Source: Kitagawia praeruptora
Lineage: Eukaryota > Streptophyta > Magnoliopsida > Apiales > Apiaceae
Assembly: GCA_037693485.1 (NCBI GenBank)
Contig: CM075346.1
Span: forward strand, 133,816,501 to 133,880,500
DNA: 64,000 bases
Direction of reading: 5' to 3'
Under the pieces are notes generated by a model, which was not told where the DNA came from, did no database searches, and saw nothing but the letters and a program-made list of their open reading frames with translations. Below are positions 1-11,155 of the stretch, piece by piece. Every line of letters starts with the position of its first letter. Positions within the stretch are counted from its first letter, which is position 1. Made by a program: the position numbers and the translations under genes.

Positions 1-259
1 TGGGTTTGACAGAAAAGAGGAATGAAGAAGAGGAGTTTGCTCTGTGTAATAAAATAAAACAGGTGCAGCGGTGACAAATCAGAATTATTTTCGACATCTG
101 GAAGAGTAGTATCAATAGTTTCTTCTTCCATTCTTTCACGGTTCTTGCACTATAGTTTCTTCCGCCGTTCTCTCTTCATCTATAGCTGGGTTCTAGAACT
201 AAAGTCGAAATTTTTCCCTTGTATCTCCCCTGGCCTGTAGCGATCGTGTGTGTGTGTGT
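1..259. other. Unassigned sequence left of the P450 fragment
   Basis: No gene was recognised. It contains a short (TG)n microsatellite near 246-260 and CT-rich stretches. It may include decayed downstream sequence of the P450 fragment, but no P450 motif is visible. Confidence 0.4.
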
Positions 260-514
260 GGTCTTGTTTTTGAAGGCGATGTCTTGCTTTTGAAGGACTT
301 GTTGAGCTATGGTTGATGAAGAAATTACAACGGTGTTTACGCATCCCAGTTTTAAATGCATGATTGGGCAGCTCTCCCAGTTTGGCAAGGTTACGATAAT
401 AGGTAACTGGTATGGACCTGGAGGAAGTTTTTTGCCTCTATTTGGAAATGAAAGCAGAGACTTGAAGAAAACATAAACTAGCATCAAAGATAATACAAAG
501 ATTATCACGTCCAT
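260..514 (-). pseudogene. Cytochrome P450 N-terminal fragment (CYP76-like)
   Basis: The minus-strand reading frame starts with a hydrophobic anchor segment (about residues 1-20 from the Met at 514). A basic stretch and the KLPPGP proline hinge typical of microsomal plant P450s follow, then PIMHLKLG and TVVISSSTIAQQVLQKQD, which match the first beta-sheet and helix-B region of CYP76 enzymes. The 20 or so residues expected between the hinge and the PIM.LKLG motif are missing, so there is an internal deletion. After AFKNKT the frame runs into a (TG)n stretch and loses all similarity. Helix I, the ExxR motif and the haem Cys are absent. An intact CYP76 is about 500 residues, so this is a dead 5' fragment. 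The subfamily is judged by eye only. Confidence 0.75.
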
Positions 515-836
515 CTTGCTTAAACACACTTATTGTTTCAAGCTTCCTTGGTTGGAAGATTTGTGGTGTGTACTAGAGTTCTAACATCTACTTGGTTCTT
601 ATTTAAGAGCTTGGATGATGGCCGCCAGCCAGGAATCTCTTATGGAGAAATGTTTCCAACTTACTCATCGTTCGAGAATATTAACTTACTCATTGTATTC
701 TTGATCCGAGTTATAGTAAAAATTTATCAACACATACATACTCTCTGTTTTTACCAACAAGAAATAAGAAAGTCCATGTTGCTTGAACTCAAAATTAACA
801 TAGATAAATAATAAAATTTATTATTTAAATATATTG

Positions 837-1307
837 TATTACTAAAAAATAGAGAAAAAAAGTTTTAATCAACCCAATCTTGTTCATTTTGATAGAATTA
901 AATGTAACAAGATTCGGTTGAATTTAATCCACGGAGACACGTGCCAAGATGATATAATCAACGAAAATTGCTTGATTATGGTAGGATTAAATTCAACAAA
1001 TTTCCGTTGATTATATTACCATTGGCGGGAAAATGTTTTTTTTGGTGAAATTCAAAATTGAAAGTTCAAATTTTTCGAAAATGTTCAAGGACATTTTCAA
1101 CGGAAAATGGTTGAAAATGGGACCAACAAAATCAACGGGAAGTCGTTGAATTTAACATTAAATTCAACCGAAATGCTAATTTCAACGCCCTTACATTCAA
1201 CGGGAAGGATTCTGTTGAATTTATGGTAAACTTAACGGGATCTTGTTGTATTTAAGCTAAATTCAACAGAATTTTGCCCGTTGAATTTAGCCGCTTTTCT
1301 AGTAGTG
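837..1307. mobile_element. Small non-autonomous CACTA-like element
   Basis: The right end reads TTTTCTAGTAGTG (1295-1307), the exact inverse of the CACTACTAGAAAA terminus of plant CACTA elements. The left end is a decayed version (TATTACTAAAAAA from 837, 10 of 13 positions matching), with changes that look like C-to-T and G-to-A decay. Short TTCAACGG/CCGTTGAA-type motifs recur on both strands between 960 and 1290, as expected of CACTA subterminal repeats. No coding capacity is visible. The 3-bp flanks do not match, so the left boundary is uncertain. Confidence 0.6.
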
Positions 1308-3459
1308 ATATGTGTCGTGTTTTAATTGTCCAATAAATTTAACAGAAAAACGTTCCTGACAAAAAAATAGGAAACGATTTAGGTTATTATCATCCCCAGT
1401 CCGGATTCTCTCAGAGTTACTTCCCATTAGAATATTCAGTAGCAAACTTCAATAATTCAGCCACTTACTAAATTGTAGGCATCAATCCTTATCACATTAC
1501 ACTGATTTGTTTATATTATTAGGTGTGCCTATAGATAAATGTTTTTTCACAATGTTGGGTTTTCAATGTTATTCAGTGATTACTTAATAATTTTATTTTA
1601 AATAGAATAATTATTTAATTTAAAAATTTATACATTAATACATGAATCTATTATATTTATAATAGATATTTTGATATCTCAAACTTTCAATTTAAAATCA
1701 TAAGGTACAATTCAAATTATGAATTAAAAATTACTACCAATATAAAACTATTTACCACACTATTCTAAATACACATTCAAAATTTAAGTTATGTAAAGTA
1801 TTAAATAATTGAGTCATAAAAAAAGCTATTCAACCAATTAAAATGTTAGAATGAATTTTAAACCAATCATCTTTTAACATTTTAATTACGAAATTTTTTA
1901 ACTATGCAATAATTAATGGAAAAAAAAATTGACTTAAAAATATATTTGAATTATTCAAAATATTAAATATATTCTTAAATAGTATTTTACATTATTTGGT
2001 GTATAAATTATCAATCAAAAAATAAAAAAATAATACAGAGTTAATGAAATTATTGTTAGTGAATATTTTTATAATAAATTGGTCAATTTAGCACAAATTT
2101 TCTTATAAATCACTATTTATTTATAATTAATTCATCAATAAAAGGTCATATGTCATAAACAAAAATAATCAAACCTGCAAAAATCATCAATAAAAGGGCG
2201 TACAACATCTACAAAAACATAGTAAATTATATCACTAATTTCCTTTATCCAATCATTGAACATATCTTCAATTATGGTACATCTCTAGCTTATGTCACTA
2301 AATTATGGTACATCACTAATTTGTTATAAATGTGAGGAAAATGTATGTCTGATTTGTCATAACGTATTCAAACAACCGACCAAAACTGTGATTCTATACG
2401 ATCCAAATCTATTTCTTCTTATATATGTACGAAAAATATACTCACTGTTAAAAGAAAATGAATTTCATGTTATTTAACCCAAAATCTGAATTACAAGGAC
2501 ACATATATAACATGTGATTGTGTGTTTATATATTACACACTTGATTTCAATTTTATGGATAGTAGCTTATTTTCACAAGTTAGTCAAATTAAAAAAAAGA
2601 TAGGTGATACTCATTTTCATATGTCTTATTTTAAGAATAAAAGAAAACTAAATTTTATTATTCCATGTTTTACAAGAAAAGAATAAAAAACCAAAATACA
2701 AACTTCCAAACTGAAAATGCACATTTTAAGTTGTGTTTATAAATAAGCTAAGGGCAATAATCATAAAATCTAACAATTATATTTTAATCTAAGAGCGCAA
2801 TATATTGAATTTGTTTGGTTAGTTGATAATTTTTTTTTATAATAAATCAATTCATTAATAAAAGGACATATAATTTGTAAAAATAATATTGAACAATCAC
2901 ACAGTAAACTAGATTAGATGAAACTTTCTATTGTTATAACTACGTTCGTTTCATATATCTTGCACATTAGATATCCTTTTCTCATATCGCTGAAACTTGC
3001 AATCTTTTTTTGATAAACAGTCTAATGATTTATTGGAGTCGTGAGGATTAAGTTTCTACACATTTTTAATATATGTAATCAAAAAATTAACCATGACCAT
3101 ACAAATATTTTCAATAAATTAATATAATAAATATTTTTAGGATTCGATATTTAATAAATATACCGAATTCTCAGAATATGGGTGAAAATTTTGTTAACAT
3201 GATACGTACAAATATTCTCTAACAAAGAGAGAAATAAAATAAAAGCAAAATTTTAAAAAAAATAATAAAGAGGGATTTTGAACTTTTCAATAGGGGTTGT
3301 ATTTGTTTTGATGATTGGTTCATAATATTAATATGAATTTAATTGGTATGAATTCACGGATAAGTAATTTTATACTTACGTCAATTAACATTCCAATAAA
3401 ATTATATATTTTTTAAATAAAAATTTAAATAATATATTTATATTAATTTATTAATACAA
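1308..3459. other. AT-rich intergenic DNA
   Basis: This is about 2.1 kb of strongly AT-rich sequence with only short chance reading frames. No gene, RNA or repeat array was recognised. Part of it may be the body of the Helitron that ends near 3495. A TC-starting sequence after an A near 1646 is a possible but weak 5' end. Confidence 0.5.
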
Positions 3460-3465
3460 TATATC

Positions 3466-3495
3466 CATCGGTGCGTAGCACGGATAGAACGCTAG
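3466..3495 (+). mobile_element. Helitron 3' terminus
   Basis: A short hairpin, GTGC-GTA-GCAC (3471-3481), is followed 10 bases later by CTAG and a T (3492-3496). A small GC-rich stem-loop about ten bases before a CTRR end, inserted next to T, is the diagnostic 3' end of plant Helitrons. Sequence character changes just after it. The 5' TC end is not identified with confidence, and no Rep/helicase coding is seen, so this would be a non-autonomous copy. Confidence 0.6.
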
Positions 3496-3496
3496 T

Positions 3497-4217
3497 TCAA
3501 TTATTAATTTCAACTTGATGGAGTTCTTGGCAAGAAAGGAGCTAGCTGCCAAGACCCGTTCCATAACCACAATGGCAATTCATGTGCAAGTATGTCTAGA
3601 GTTTAAATTCCTTTGGCTGCCTTATTTGAATTTAAAATTAAATTTTTTAGAGTTTAATTCTATTTAAAATTGGTGATTTTAATTTTATAAATTTAAAATT
3701 ATGTTTAACGAAAAATCAAACATATTTTATTATGATATTTTTCTATAATATGTATTTTAACAAATAATTATTTTTAGAAATCAAATTCTAATCAGTTTAA
3801 ATCTAAAAAATTAAAATAAATAAGTTTAAACGGGACAAAAAATTACAGCTTAATCATTTCCCCAAAAAAACACTAGGGAATAGTTTTAATTTAAAATACA
3901 TTCCATGAGATTCGTCCCATTATAAGGAAAGCGGTCAAAACAGATCACATAAAATTGATCGACAAAAAAGCAGGGAGATTAAATTTTGATCGATTGTCAA
4001 TCGATCAATTTTGACTGTAGGTTAAACAAAAAACGGCAATGTTATGATTATGTGAGTCATTTTTAACGATATATGAAAAACACATAATCAGCCGAAAATG
4101 TTGTCATTATGAAATTTAAATCCGATCAAATATCATAACCGATCATCATCGTTTGATCGATTTTATGCTTATAGCCGACCGTTTGCGTTTATAACCCATC
4201 ATTTCGTTTGGTCAGTT
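3497..4217. other. Intergenic DNA, nothing recognised
   Basis: AT-rich sequence. Short imperfect GATCGAT-type repeats occur around 3950-4180. No gene or complete transposable element is visible. Confidence 0.4.
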
Positions 4218-4225
4218 ATCTCATG

Positions 4226-4868
4226 TAGGGGTGAACAAAATTTACCCAACCCGCCCCAACCCGTTCCTTATTTTCGTTCGACCAACCCGTCATGTCCAAA
4301 CCCGTGAGTTGAATGGGTTGATTTTTAAAAAACCCGTACTAATTGGGTTGGGTTATGGTTTAACAAATTTTAACCCTAACCCAACCCGTCCCAACCCGTT
4401 TACATACAATACATATTGATTAAATATTTTGTACAGTTTTTTGCATTCATTTTCTGCAGTTTTTGCATTTCTACATTCTGCAACACATTCTGCAACACTT
4501 TCTACATTCTGCAACATTATGCAACACATTTTCTACCTTCTACAACACTTTCTACATTCTGTAACATTCTGCAACACATTCTGTAACACATTTTCAACAT
4601 TCTACAACACATTTCTGCATTTTCTGGACAGAATTTCTGCATTTTCTGGGCAAAATTTTCTGCACTTTCTGTAAAGTTCTTTCGATTTGCAACCCGACCA
4701 ACCCGCTCTAACCCAACCCGGACCCCAACCCGGACCGTTCAAAACCCGACCAACCCGCCTCGTCCAAAACCGTGGGTTGAACATGTTATTTTTTTAAAAA
4801 ACCCGTATTAATTGGGTTGGGTTGTTTTTTCCCTCAACCCGCCCCAACCCGTCCCGTGTTCACCCCTA
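4226..4868. mobile_element. hAT-type MITE with perfect 8-bp TSD
   Basis: The element starts TAGGGGTGAACA and ends TGTTCACCCCTA, a 12-bp perfect terminal inverted repeat of hAT type. It is flanked by the identical 8-bp target-site duplication ATCTCATG (4218-4225 and 4869-4876). Subterminal regions on both sides are rich in CCCAACCCG-like units. It has no transposase coding. Its 643-bp length and structure fit a non-autonomous hAT. The middle is a tandem array, described separately. Confidence 0.93.
4436..4680. repeat. Degenerate minisatellite inside the hAT MITE
   Basis: TTCTGCAACA and TTCTACATTCTGCAAC units recur many times with small changes over about 245 bp, in the centre of the hAT element. 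The periodic sequence explains the short open reading frames on both strands here, which are not genes. Confidence 0.8.
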
Positions 4869-4876
4869 ATCTCATG

Positions 4877-5604
4877 TTTTATTGTAGTGTCCTGAAAAGT
4901 GAAACCGGACTCGAACTTCCAGCTGCAATCGGAACATATATAGGTACTAAGGTAGGTAATGGATTTGCATGTCGTATAGTGGCTTCCATTTCAAATTCGC
5001 GCATTTTTGGATATTTATTTTAGAATTTCGGACCATTGTATGTACTTATTGCAATTTAAGTTTAACCCTACAACGTTCTCCTCGATCTATTTCTCACGCC
5101 GACCTCAGATCTCAGAACCTAATATGCTATAATTAATATATTCAAATAATCGAACTTAACACACAATTGTTTTCGAAATATAAATCCATATAAATATCTT
5201 AAATTATTCGTATGTTCATTATTGAGTATTGAATTTTGCATTTGTTTCTATATTTGCCTAATTGCATATTGTTATTTGTATTCGTAATATTAAACAAGTT
5301 CTAGCGATAAATCTGCTTCTGAATTGGAATGTACTAATTAAAAAAAGTTACTCTGTCCCCGAATGTACTTGTCAAAACGTAGAATGCACTAAAAATGTAG
5401 AAGGTAAATGAGACAATGAGAGAGACCGAATAAAAACAACCCATAACCATTAACTTCATTTACTTGCCAAAACATAAACATGAAAGATCAAACAGGTTCT
5501 ACCATAATAAAACACATATATCTGAATATTATTTTCGCAATTTGCAATACATTTCAATCCATAGTTGCTGCCAGAAACTTAGATCCAGTACCAAATACAC
5601 TTAA
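4877..5604. other. Intergenic DNA downstream of the DUF674 gene
   Basis: No gene was recognised. The last part (about 5460-5604) lies just after the DUF674 stop codon on the minus strand and probably contains its 3' untranslated region. A Stowaway-like ACTCTGTCCCCGAATG stretch at about 5350 has no partner end. Confidence 0.4.
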
Positions 5605-6477
5605 TTAATAGCCCTTTTTTGATCTTGTATTATGAGCCCTTGGTTGATAAGTACTTTGTTTCCCAAGAAACAAAGAGGTTAACACTTTATCTGTTACAAA
5701 TGATGCCTTGAGCAGCTCCACAGCCTATCCAAAACGACAAACCAATCATCACCTTAATTATCAGAAGAGTAAAAATGAACAAAAAGCAAAAGTTAAAAAC
5801 AGATAAGTGAACATTGTAAAGCAAACCTCATATTTTCCTATGTCAACATCCAGGGTTTCTACTGCACGCATGTCTTTAACCTTGTGGAGAAGAGTAATAC
5901 TAGAAATAGTGGACATTGGTTTAACCACAAGATCATCCATGATCATGTAATTAACCAACTCTTTAACATACCCTCCTCCTTTTCCAATTTCAGCAGCCTT
6001 CCCTTTTTCCGGAGATTCGATGAACGTCATCCGCAACTGCATACTCAGGTTCCCACAAGCAGTACATCTTACCTGACTATTATTTGATATATATGCACAA
6101 CCATATGCACATCTGTAGAAAGCCTTGGTGCCATTAAGTTCATCGGCAGAACTTTTGTTGCCTAATAAAAAAGGAGCACCTCCAATGCCGGAATAAACTT
6201 TTGGATTAAGAACATGATCTTTATCCACATTAGGCTCCATATAACTTGCATTCATCGCTTCGATGCTTCCGTAAATTTTCCCCAAAGAGCCAACCATTTT
6301 GTTTTTGGTGAGAAGCTTCACAACTGTTCCTACCGGAAGAGATAGAAAATGAAAAAGAAAATCTACAAAATCTTTTCCGGCTTCTCCGAAGATGACTCTA
6401 TTTTCGTTTCTGTCTACAAGGAGCTTCAAGCTCATTTTTCCTGAACTAGGTTCTCCCATTGATGCAAAGTTTAACAA
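5605..6477 (-). CDS. DUF674 family protein, two exons
   Basis: Exon 1 runs 6477 to 5827 (217 codons) and exon 2 runs 5724 to 5605 (39 codons plus TAA), separated by a 102-bp intron with GT at 5826-5825 and AG at 5726-5725. The splice is in phase and gives 256 residues. The start MSLKLLVDRNENRVIFGEAG, with DFVDFLFHFLSLPVGTVVKL, is the signature opening of the plant DUF674 family. A Cys cluster (about residues 123-141) and a C-terminal VELLKASFVTDKVLTSLFLG segment also fit. The family is expanded in eudicots and its biochemical role is unknown. The Met at 6459 is an alternative start giving a family-like N-terminus. Reading through the donor would add 21 hydrophobic residues, an unspliced artefact. 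No stop or frameshift is seen, so it is probably functional. Confidence 0.88.
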
Positions 6478-6494
6478 AATGTAGAGAGGTTCTT

Positions 6495-6506
6495 AATATT
6501 TATATA
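6495..6506 (-). promoter_or_regulatory. TATA box of the DUF674 gene
   Basis: On the minus strand TATATAAATATT lies 18 to 29 bases upstream of the first ATG (6477). The spacing favours transcription starting close to the first ATG, leaving the second ATG at 6459 about 40 bases from the box. It is the best core-promoter match near this gene. Confidence 0.6.
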
Positions 6507-7735
6507 CAGGGTATGTATGTAGGGGTTTTGATCAGTATACTATATATGTGCCATTAATCTGTCTTTTAGTAACTGTAGACTCTTCGTATGGAGGTAATTA
6601 CTTAAATGTAGCTTTAAATTAAAGTGTAGATTACCGATAAACAACTCAATTTCCTATGCTCAATTTCTTTCTTTGTCATCGTAACTTGACGATAAGTACT
6701 CCAACGGTCCATTTTGTATGTATCTTTTAAAAAAATTACAGGAAAAAGTTGGTTGAATAAAAATTTTCAACTATAACCGTGATTAATATATTTTAAATGA
6801 TACTAGCATAACACTAGCATGAAAGCGCACGAGCCACATTCTAATTCATATAACATTTCTTTTAATTTTGCGATAAAATCTATTATATTCTCTTGTTAGT
6901 CTATTTTATCTTTCACGTGCAACGGTCTACCGATTCAGTAGTTATAATCATTCTAAATTCAAATTATTAGCACACTTTAAATTTCGAGATTCATATTTAT
7001 AGTGGTATTTGTTTAATGCGAGAAGAATAACCAATAAAAGTGGTATATTAGAGTTAATTGTCTGCTATCCATATGTCTTGGCACAACATATTTTAAATAT
7101 CTATTTTCTCTTCTACCCATATGTCTACCTTATATCTCCTCAATTTATTACTGATCAGGTAGCCTACCTCACATCCCTCCAATTTATTACTGATCAGGTA
7201 CCTTCTCACTTCGGCCTCTTTCCGACCACTATCATGCCACCTCGTTATACCTCTCAGATCCGTTCCTTCCTTCAACCACATCATATATGCACATTCTTTT
7301 TGCCACACCACCTCTCTTTCGTCTATAACAACCTCAAGTTTGTTCATCCTTTCTCTTTTCGAACATCTCTCATTCTTCTTTACAACCTCTTAGCGACCTC
7401 CATTTTCATATTTATATAAAATTATTGTTGTGGTTACGAGCTGAATAGGTATTATGATAATAAAATAGTTAATTGTCATACCTCTCACACATTAAACATG
7501 TATACGTTTTCCAAATGTTATTGTGATAACACTATATCTTTTGAATTTCAATCAAACTCATCTAACATTTGTCAACAAATTGAATTAACATATTATTATC
7601 AAATATTTAGTTGTATTACCGTTTACTCTTAAGTTGCTAAAAAAATTGATGTACATATTCTTTTGTTGGTATTTAGTTGAGTGTATTTTGTATCTAGATG
7701 TCCAAATTTGATACTAAATGAATTCATGTTGTTTG
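6507..7735. other. Upstream intergenic DNA with a short tandem duplication
   Basis: No gene was recognised. CAATTTATTACTGATCAGGTA is present twice, about 39 bp apart (near 7140 and 7179), a small local duplication that makes a chance reading frame. The rest is AT-rich. Confidence 0.45.
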
Positions 7736-9357
7736 GGAATGAGCATCGGGTCAATTCAAGGTTCGGGAGTGCTATATCCATCATGATCCCCGAATTCGAA
7801 CAAAATCGTTGAACCTGTTCCGGTTCTTGGACGAGAATTATTTCGCTCCCGATTCCTGCCCCGAAAGGAAAATACGTATCCCCGCGAGAATCATGAATTT
7901 CAATATTTTTAATTAAAATTTCGAACTTATTTTTAAATAAAATTAGAACCTAATTATTGAACCCGTATCGATCCCAAAATGGGGATTATTTTCCTCCATG
8001 ATTCCTACCCCGAACGGGGAACGTGGATCCCCACAAAAAATTGGAGATTCTTATTTTTTTAATTAAAATTTATATATTCTCTAATATATTGGATAATCAA
8101 ATTATTTTGATAAAACATTTTAAATTTATTATTATATTATAAATAGCGATTTTAAAATTAAATTATATTTATGACATGTTAAATTATAAAAAATTTGAAT
8201 CTTTAGATTACATTTATATTTAATAATCTAGAATATATATATATTAAAAATTTTATTTTTCTTAAATATGATAATCGACTGGGGAACGGGAATTGGAATT
8301 TAGGGTTCATTTGTTAATGACTGAATCAAAGATTATGAACGGAACCACTCATGTGATTGTTGTTCAAATTGTTTGTTAATTATTTAGAAATCTGGATGGT
8401 GCTGGACGACTCCCACATTCCTCTGGACGACACAATCCTTATAATTCCAACTAAACCATTCAAATCTCTTTGTTGTATGCATCAATAATTATTTAATATT
8501 AGGTATGTATGTTATATCTCTATTATATTCAATACGATTAACTGATTTTAAAATTACATAATTTATGCCAAGCTAACTTTATTTCGTACACACGTTTTTT
8601 CTAAGATAAGGATATTAAAAAAACTCAAAAAAAATATATAATAAAAAAATAATGAATATTTACCAAAAATATCATTTTTTTCTAATTTTTTTTATACTTT
8701 TACCATATTCTTAAAATATTTACAAAAATACATTTTCCAGAAAAAACATTTTGCAAAAATACTATCTTATTATGTTGAATATACGGCTGCGAAAAGTTTT
8801 TATAAAGTTGCAAACAATTGTATTTAGTTGATTTTCTTGTAGATCGTATTTTTGCAAATAACGTATTTTTGCAAATAAGTTGGTATTTTTGCAATATATT
8901 CTTTTTTTAAAGGTACTTTTGCAATAAAAATTCTGAATTTGGGTATTTATCGAAAAAAGCCTAAAAAATAACCATCTTACTTTTAAAATTTATTTGCTTA
9001 AATATTTTAGTTATTCGGAAAATATGTTTATCAAAAAATTCAAATATTTTGTCATTCAAAAACTTTTTTATTTTATCAAACAACAACTTTTGTTCAGAAT
9101 TCAGATTATTCAACGGTTCAGATAATCAATGGTTCAAAAAGTGATATTCATATTTAACAAATGACCCCTTAGCCGGGATGCTTTAATCCCTCAGCTCGTT
9201 CTCATCCCCAAAATTTTATTTTATAACATTTCATGTTTCACGTCCCAAACCCGAAAAATTTTCCGAATCCCAAACGGGAAAGGGAAAATTTCCCGAATCT
9301 CCAAACGGGAAATGGATTATATCGGGATCAGGCAGACCGGGAGAAATGCTCATCTAT
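7736..9357. mobile_element. Degenerate hAT-like element, split by a later insertion
   Basis: The left end GGGAATGAGCATCGGG and the inverse of the right end (GATGAGCATTTCTCCCGG) share the TGAGCAT core found in a large hAT group. Flanking 8-mers ATGTTGTT and ATATTGTC match at six of eight positions. Inside each end are GGGAA/TTCCC and CCCGAA-rich stretches that pair across the element. The middle is occupied by the PIF/Harbinger-like element at 8303-9168. No transposase is recognised. The exact boundaries are uncertain. Confidence 0.5.
8303..9168. mobile_element. Tourist-like (PIF/Harbinger) element with TTA TSD
   Basis: The terminal inverted repeat GGGTTCATTTGTTAA pairs with TTTAACAAATGACCCC at the right end, with a single substitution near the tip. 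Both sides are flanked by TTA (8300-8302 and 9169-9171), the target duplication of PIF/Harbinger elements. The 866-bp body has no transposase. It includes AT-rich runs with repeated TATTTTTGCAAA (about 8690-8930). It lies inside the older hAT-like element. Confidence 0.8.
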
Positions 9358-9520
9358 AATATTGTCATTCATTTACCATTTGAATTTTTATAGTATATAT
9401 TTAAAGTTCTATATTAAATACACGTACATTTAGTCTATTTATTCAGTTAAAAATATCTTACATGTTATTATCATATTAATAAATTTTATCCCGAGTAAAT
9501 TTGAAAATAGATATTAAAGC

Positions 9521-9721
9521 GAATGTAGCAAGTGGATTACTTGCGTATGCAATTATTTATTATAAACAGTGTATCATTAAGTATTCTAGCATAGTGGTTT
9601 TGATATATGCAGGCATAAAGGAAATGTAGCAAGTGGATTATTTATGTATGCAATTAATGATTTAAAGAATAGTATACTAAAGTGTTCTAGTGTAGTGGTA
9701 ATGATGATGTGGACAAAAGAA
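9521..9721. repeat. Two copies of a roughly 101-bp repeat
   Basis: AATGTAGCAAGTGGATTA starts at 9522 and again at 9623, and similarity continues through TATGCAATTA and the TTCTAG.RTAGTGG segment. The copies differ by several substitutions, so the duplication is not recent. The second copy runs into a tRNA-like module. Confidence 0.7.
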
Positions 9722-9771
9722 AATTGGTACATGGAGGTCATGAGTTCAAATCCATTGAAATCATATTTTTT
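9688..9771 (+). repeat. SINE-like tRNA-related module outside the CACTA element
   Basis: TAGTGTAGTGG (9688-9698) resembles a Pol III A box. AGTTCAAATCC (9743-9753) resembles a B box, 55 bp downstream, and a run of T follows near 9766. It may be a remnant of a tRNA-derived SINE. It does not fold into a complete tRNA by eye. Confidence 0.4.
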
Positions 9772-9919
9772 AACATTAACATGATGCGGGGGTATTTTAG
9801 TAAATTACTAAATAGATGAAATGGCCATGTTGGCCTATAATATATATAAAGGATTTGCAGATATATGAATGACATCCTGATAAATTTTCACTAAAGAAGT
9901 ATCACTACAACAAAAATGG

Positions 9920-10560
9920 GCAAATTTTGTATTTCCTACCAATGTTCAAGTTGGTAGGAAATGGTACCAGTGGGGCCCAAATTTTGTACACGCAAGCAGC
10001 ATTTTCTACCAAATTTCGGTAGGAAACTAAAACCTACCAACTTTGGTCGGTTTTGGCCACATTTTGACTGAAAAATGGCCCCACATTCCACATCATCATC
10101 CCTTATATATTTTAAATTAATAAACAAATTCTGAAAATAAATAATAATGTAATTTTATCAGAGCCATTTCCTACCAATTTTTTGTAGGAAATCAAAACCT
10201 ACCAACACTGGTAGGTTTTGACTATGATGGTACCCCACCGTCCACGTAAGCAGCCACTTAAGTTCCCGCCAAAATTTTCAGGAAAAAATTGAATTTACCG
10301 CCCACTTCAAAACCTATAAATATTGGTATGTTTTGATTAGTAAGTTTCCGCCAAAAATTTGTGAAAATTTTGAATTTCCCTCACACATCAAAACCTACCA
10401 ATATTGGTAGGTTTTGGCAGCATTTTGGACCAATTAAGACCCCACTTATCACATCATCATCCTTCACATTTTTCAAATTAATTAATACACGATTTCTTAA
10501 AAATAAAAATGAATGTCATTTTCCCTGGTTCTTTTCCCACCACTTTTGGTAGGAAATAAA
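9920..10560. repeat. Left subterminal repeats of the CACTA element
   Basis: Many direct and inverted copies of TTTCCTACCAA, GGTAGGAAAT and AAAACCTACCAATATTGGTA are spread through the left 650 bp. In En/Spm elements such subterminal repeats are binding sites for the TNPA protein; that role is inferred here from the family. Confidence 0.85.
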
Positions 10561-10619
10561 CTTATCATGAAAAATAATACTTATACATAATTTGTATGGA
10601 TATAAACATAATTGATACC

Positions 10620-10694
10620 CAGCTGAGTGGAAAGAGTCTTGTACATTATGTGAGTGGTTGAAGGTTCGAATCCCACGGAATAACTTATTTTTTT
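10620..10694 (+). repeat. tRNA-like Pol III module 1 in the CACTA element
   Basis: CAGCTGAGTGG (A-box-like, 10620-10630) and GGTTCGAATCC (B-box match, 10663-10673) start 43 bp apart, followed by a run of seven T (10688-10694) that could end Pol III transcription. The sequence resembles a tRNA body but lacks a full acceptor stem. Three related modules lie elsewhere in the same CACTA element. Confidence 0.6.
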
Positions 10695-10760
10695 CCTATT
10701 GGTAGGAAACAACCCTGAAGCAAATTTCAGACCCCATTACCTTTTTGCTTTTGTAATGTG

Positions 10761-11155
10761 TGGTGTTAAAATTGTGTGGATAAGAAAGAAAGGGAAAGAA
10801 GAACAAAAGAAAGAAGAGAAGAAGAGAAAGAAGAAGAAGAAGATTAAATCATCAAATCTCATTGTAAGTTTAAAATTAATAAATTATGTATTTGTAAGTT
10901 ATTCAAGAAATTATGTCTTTGTTGTTTTTAATTCATTCATATTTAATATTTGTGAAAATGAGATACATTTTGTGGATAATTTGTGTGTATATCATTTGTG
11001 AATAAATAGTATTAGTGAATTTGTGTATGTATGAAATTTATTTGTTAGTGTTTTTTTAAAGTTCAAATATGATATTCATGTTGATTCCTTGTTTATTCAT
11101 AAATATCAAAAAGAAAAGTAAATTGATATTGAATTGTAATTTGTCAATATTGTAG
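10761..11155 (+). other. Probable 5' leader and intron of the TNP2-like gene
   Basis: A purine-rich GAAGAA tract ends in CATTG|TAAGTT near 10863, and an ATTGTAG acceptor lies directly before the ATG at 11156. This fits an untranslated first exon and a leader intron of about 290 bp. The reading frame over the purine tract is low complexity and not a separate gene. Confidence 0.45.

Noticed and set aside
6805..6840. Second Helitron 3' end on the minus strand (GCGCTTTCATGCTAGT)
   Set aside because: It ends in CTAGT, but the required hairpin at the right distance is poor.
7009..7419. 136-codon open frame on the plus strand
   Set aside because: It spans a local duplication of AT-rich sequence, has no recognisable domain, and its hydrophobic composition fits T-rich DNA.
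10620..10694. A genuine tRNA gene
   Set aside because: The boxes are present, but no full cloverleaf with a 7-bp acceptor stem is visible. Called a tRNA-like module instead.
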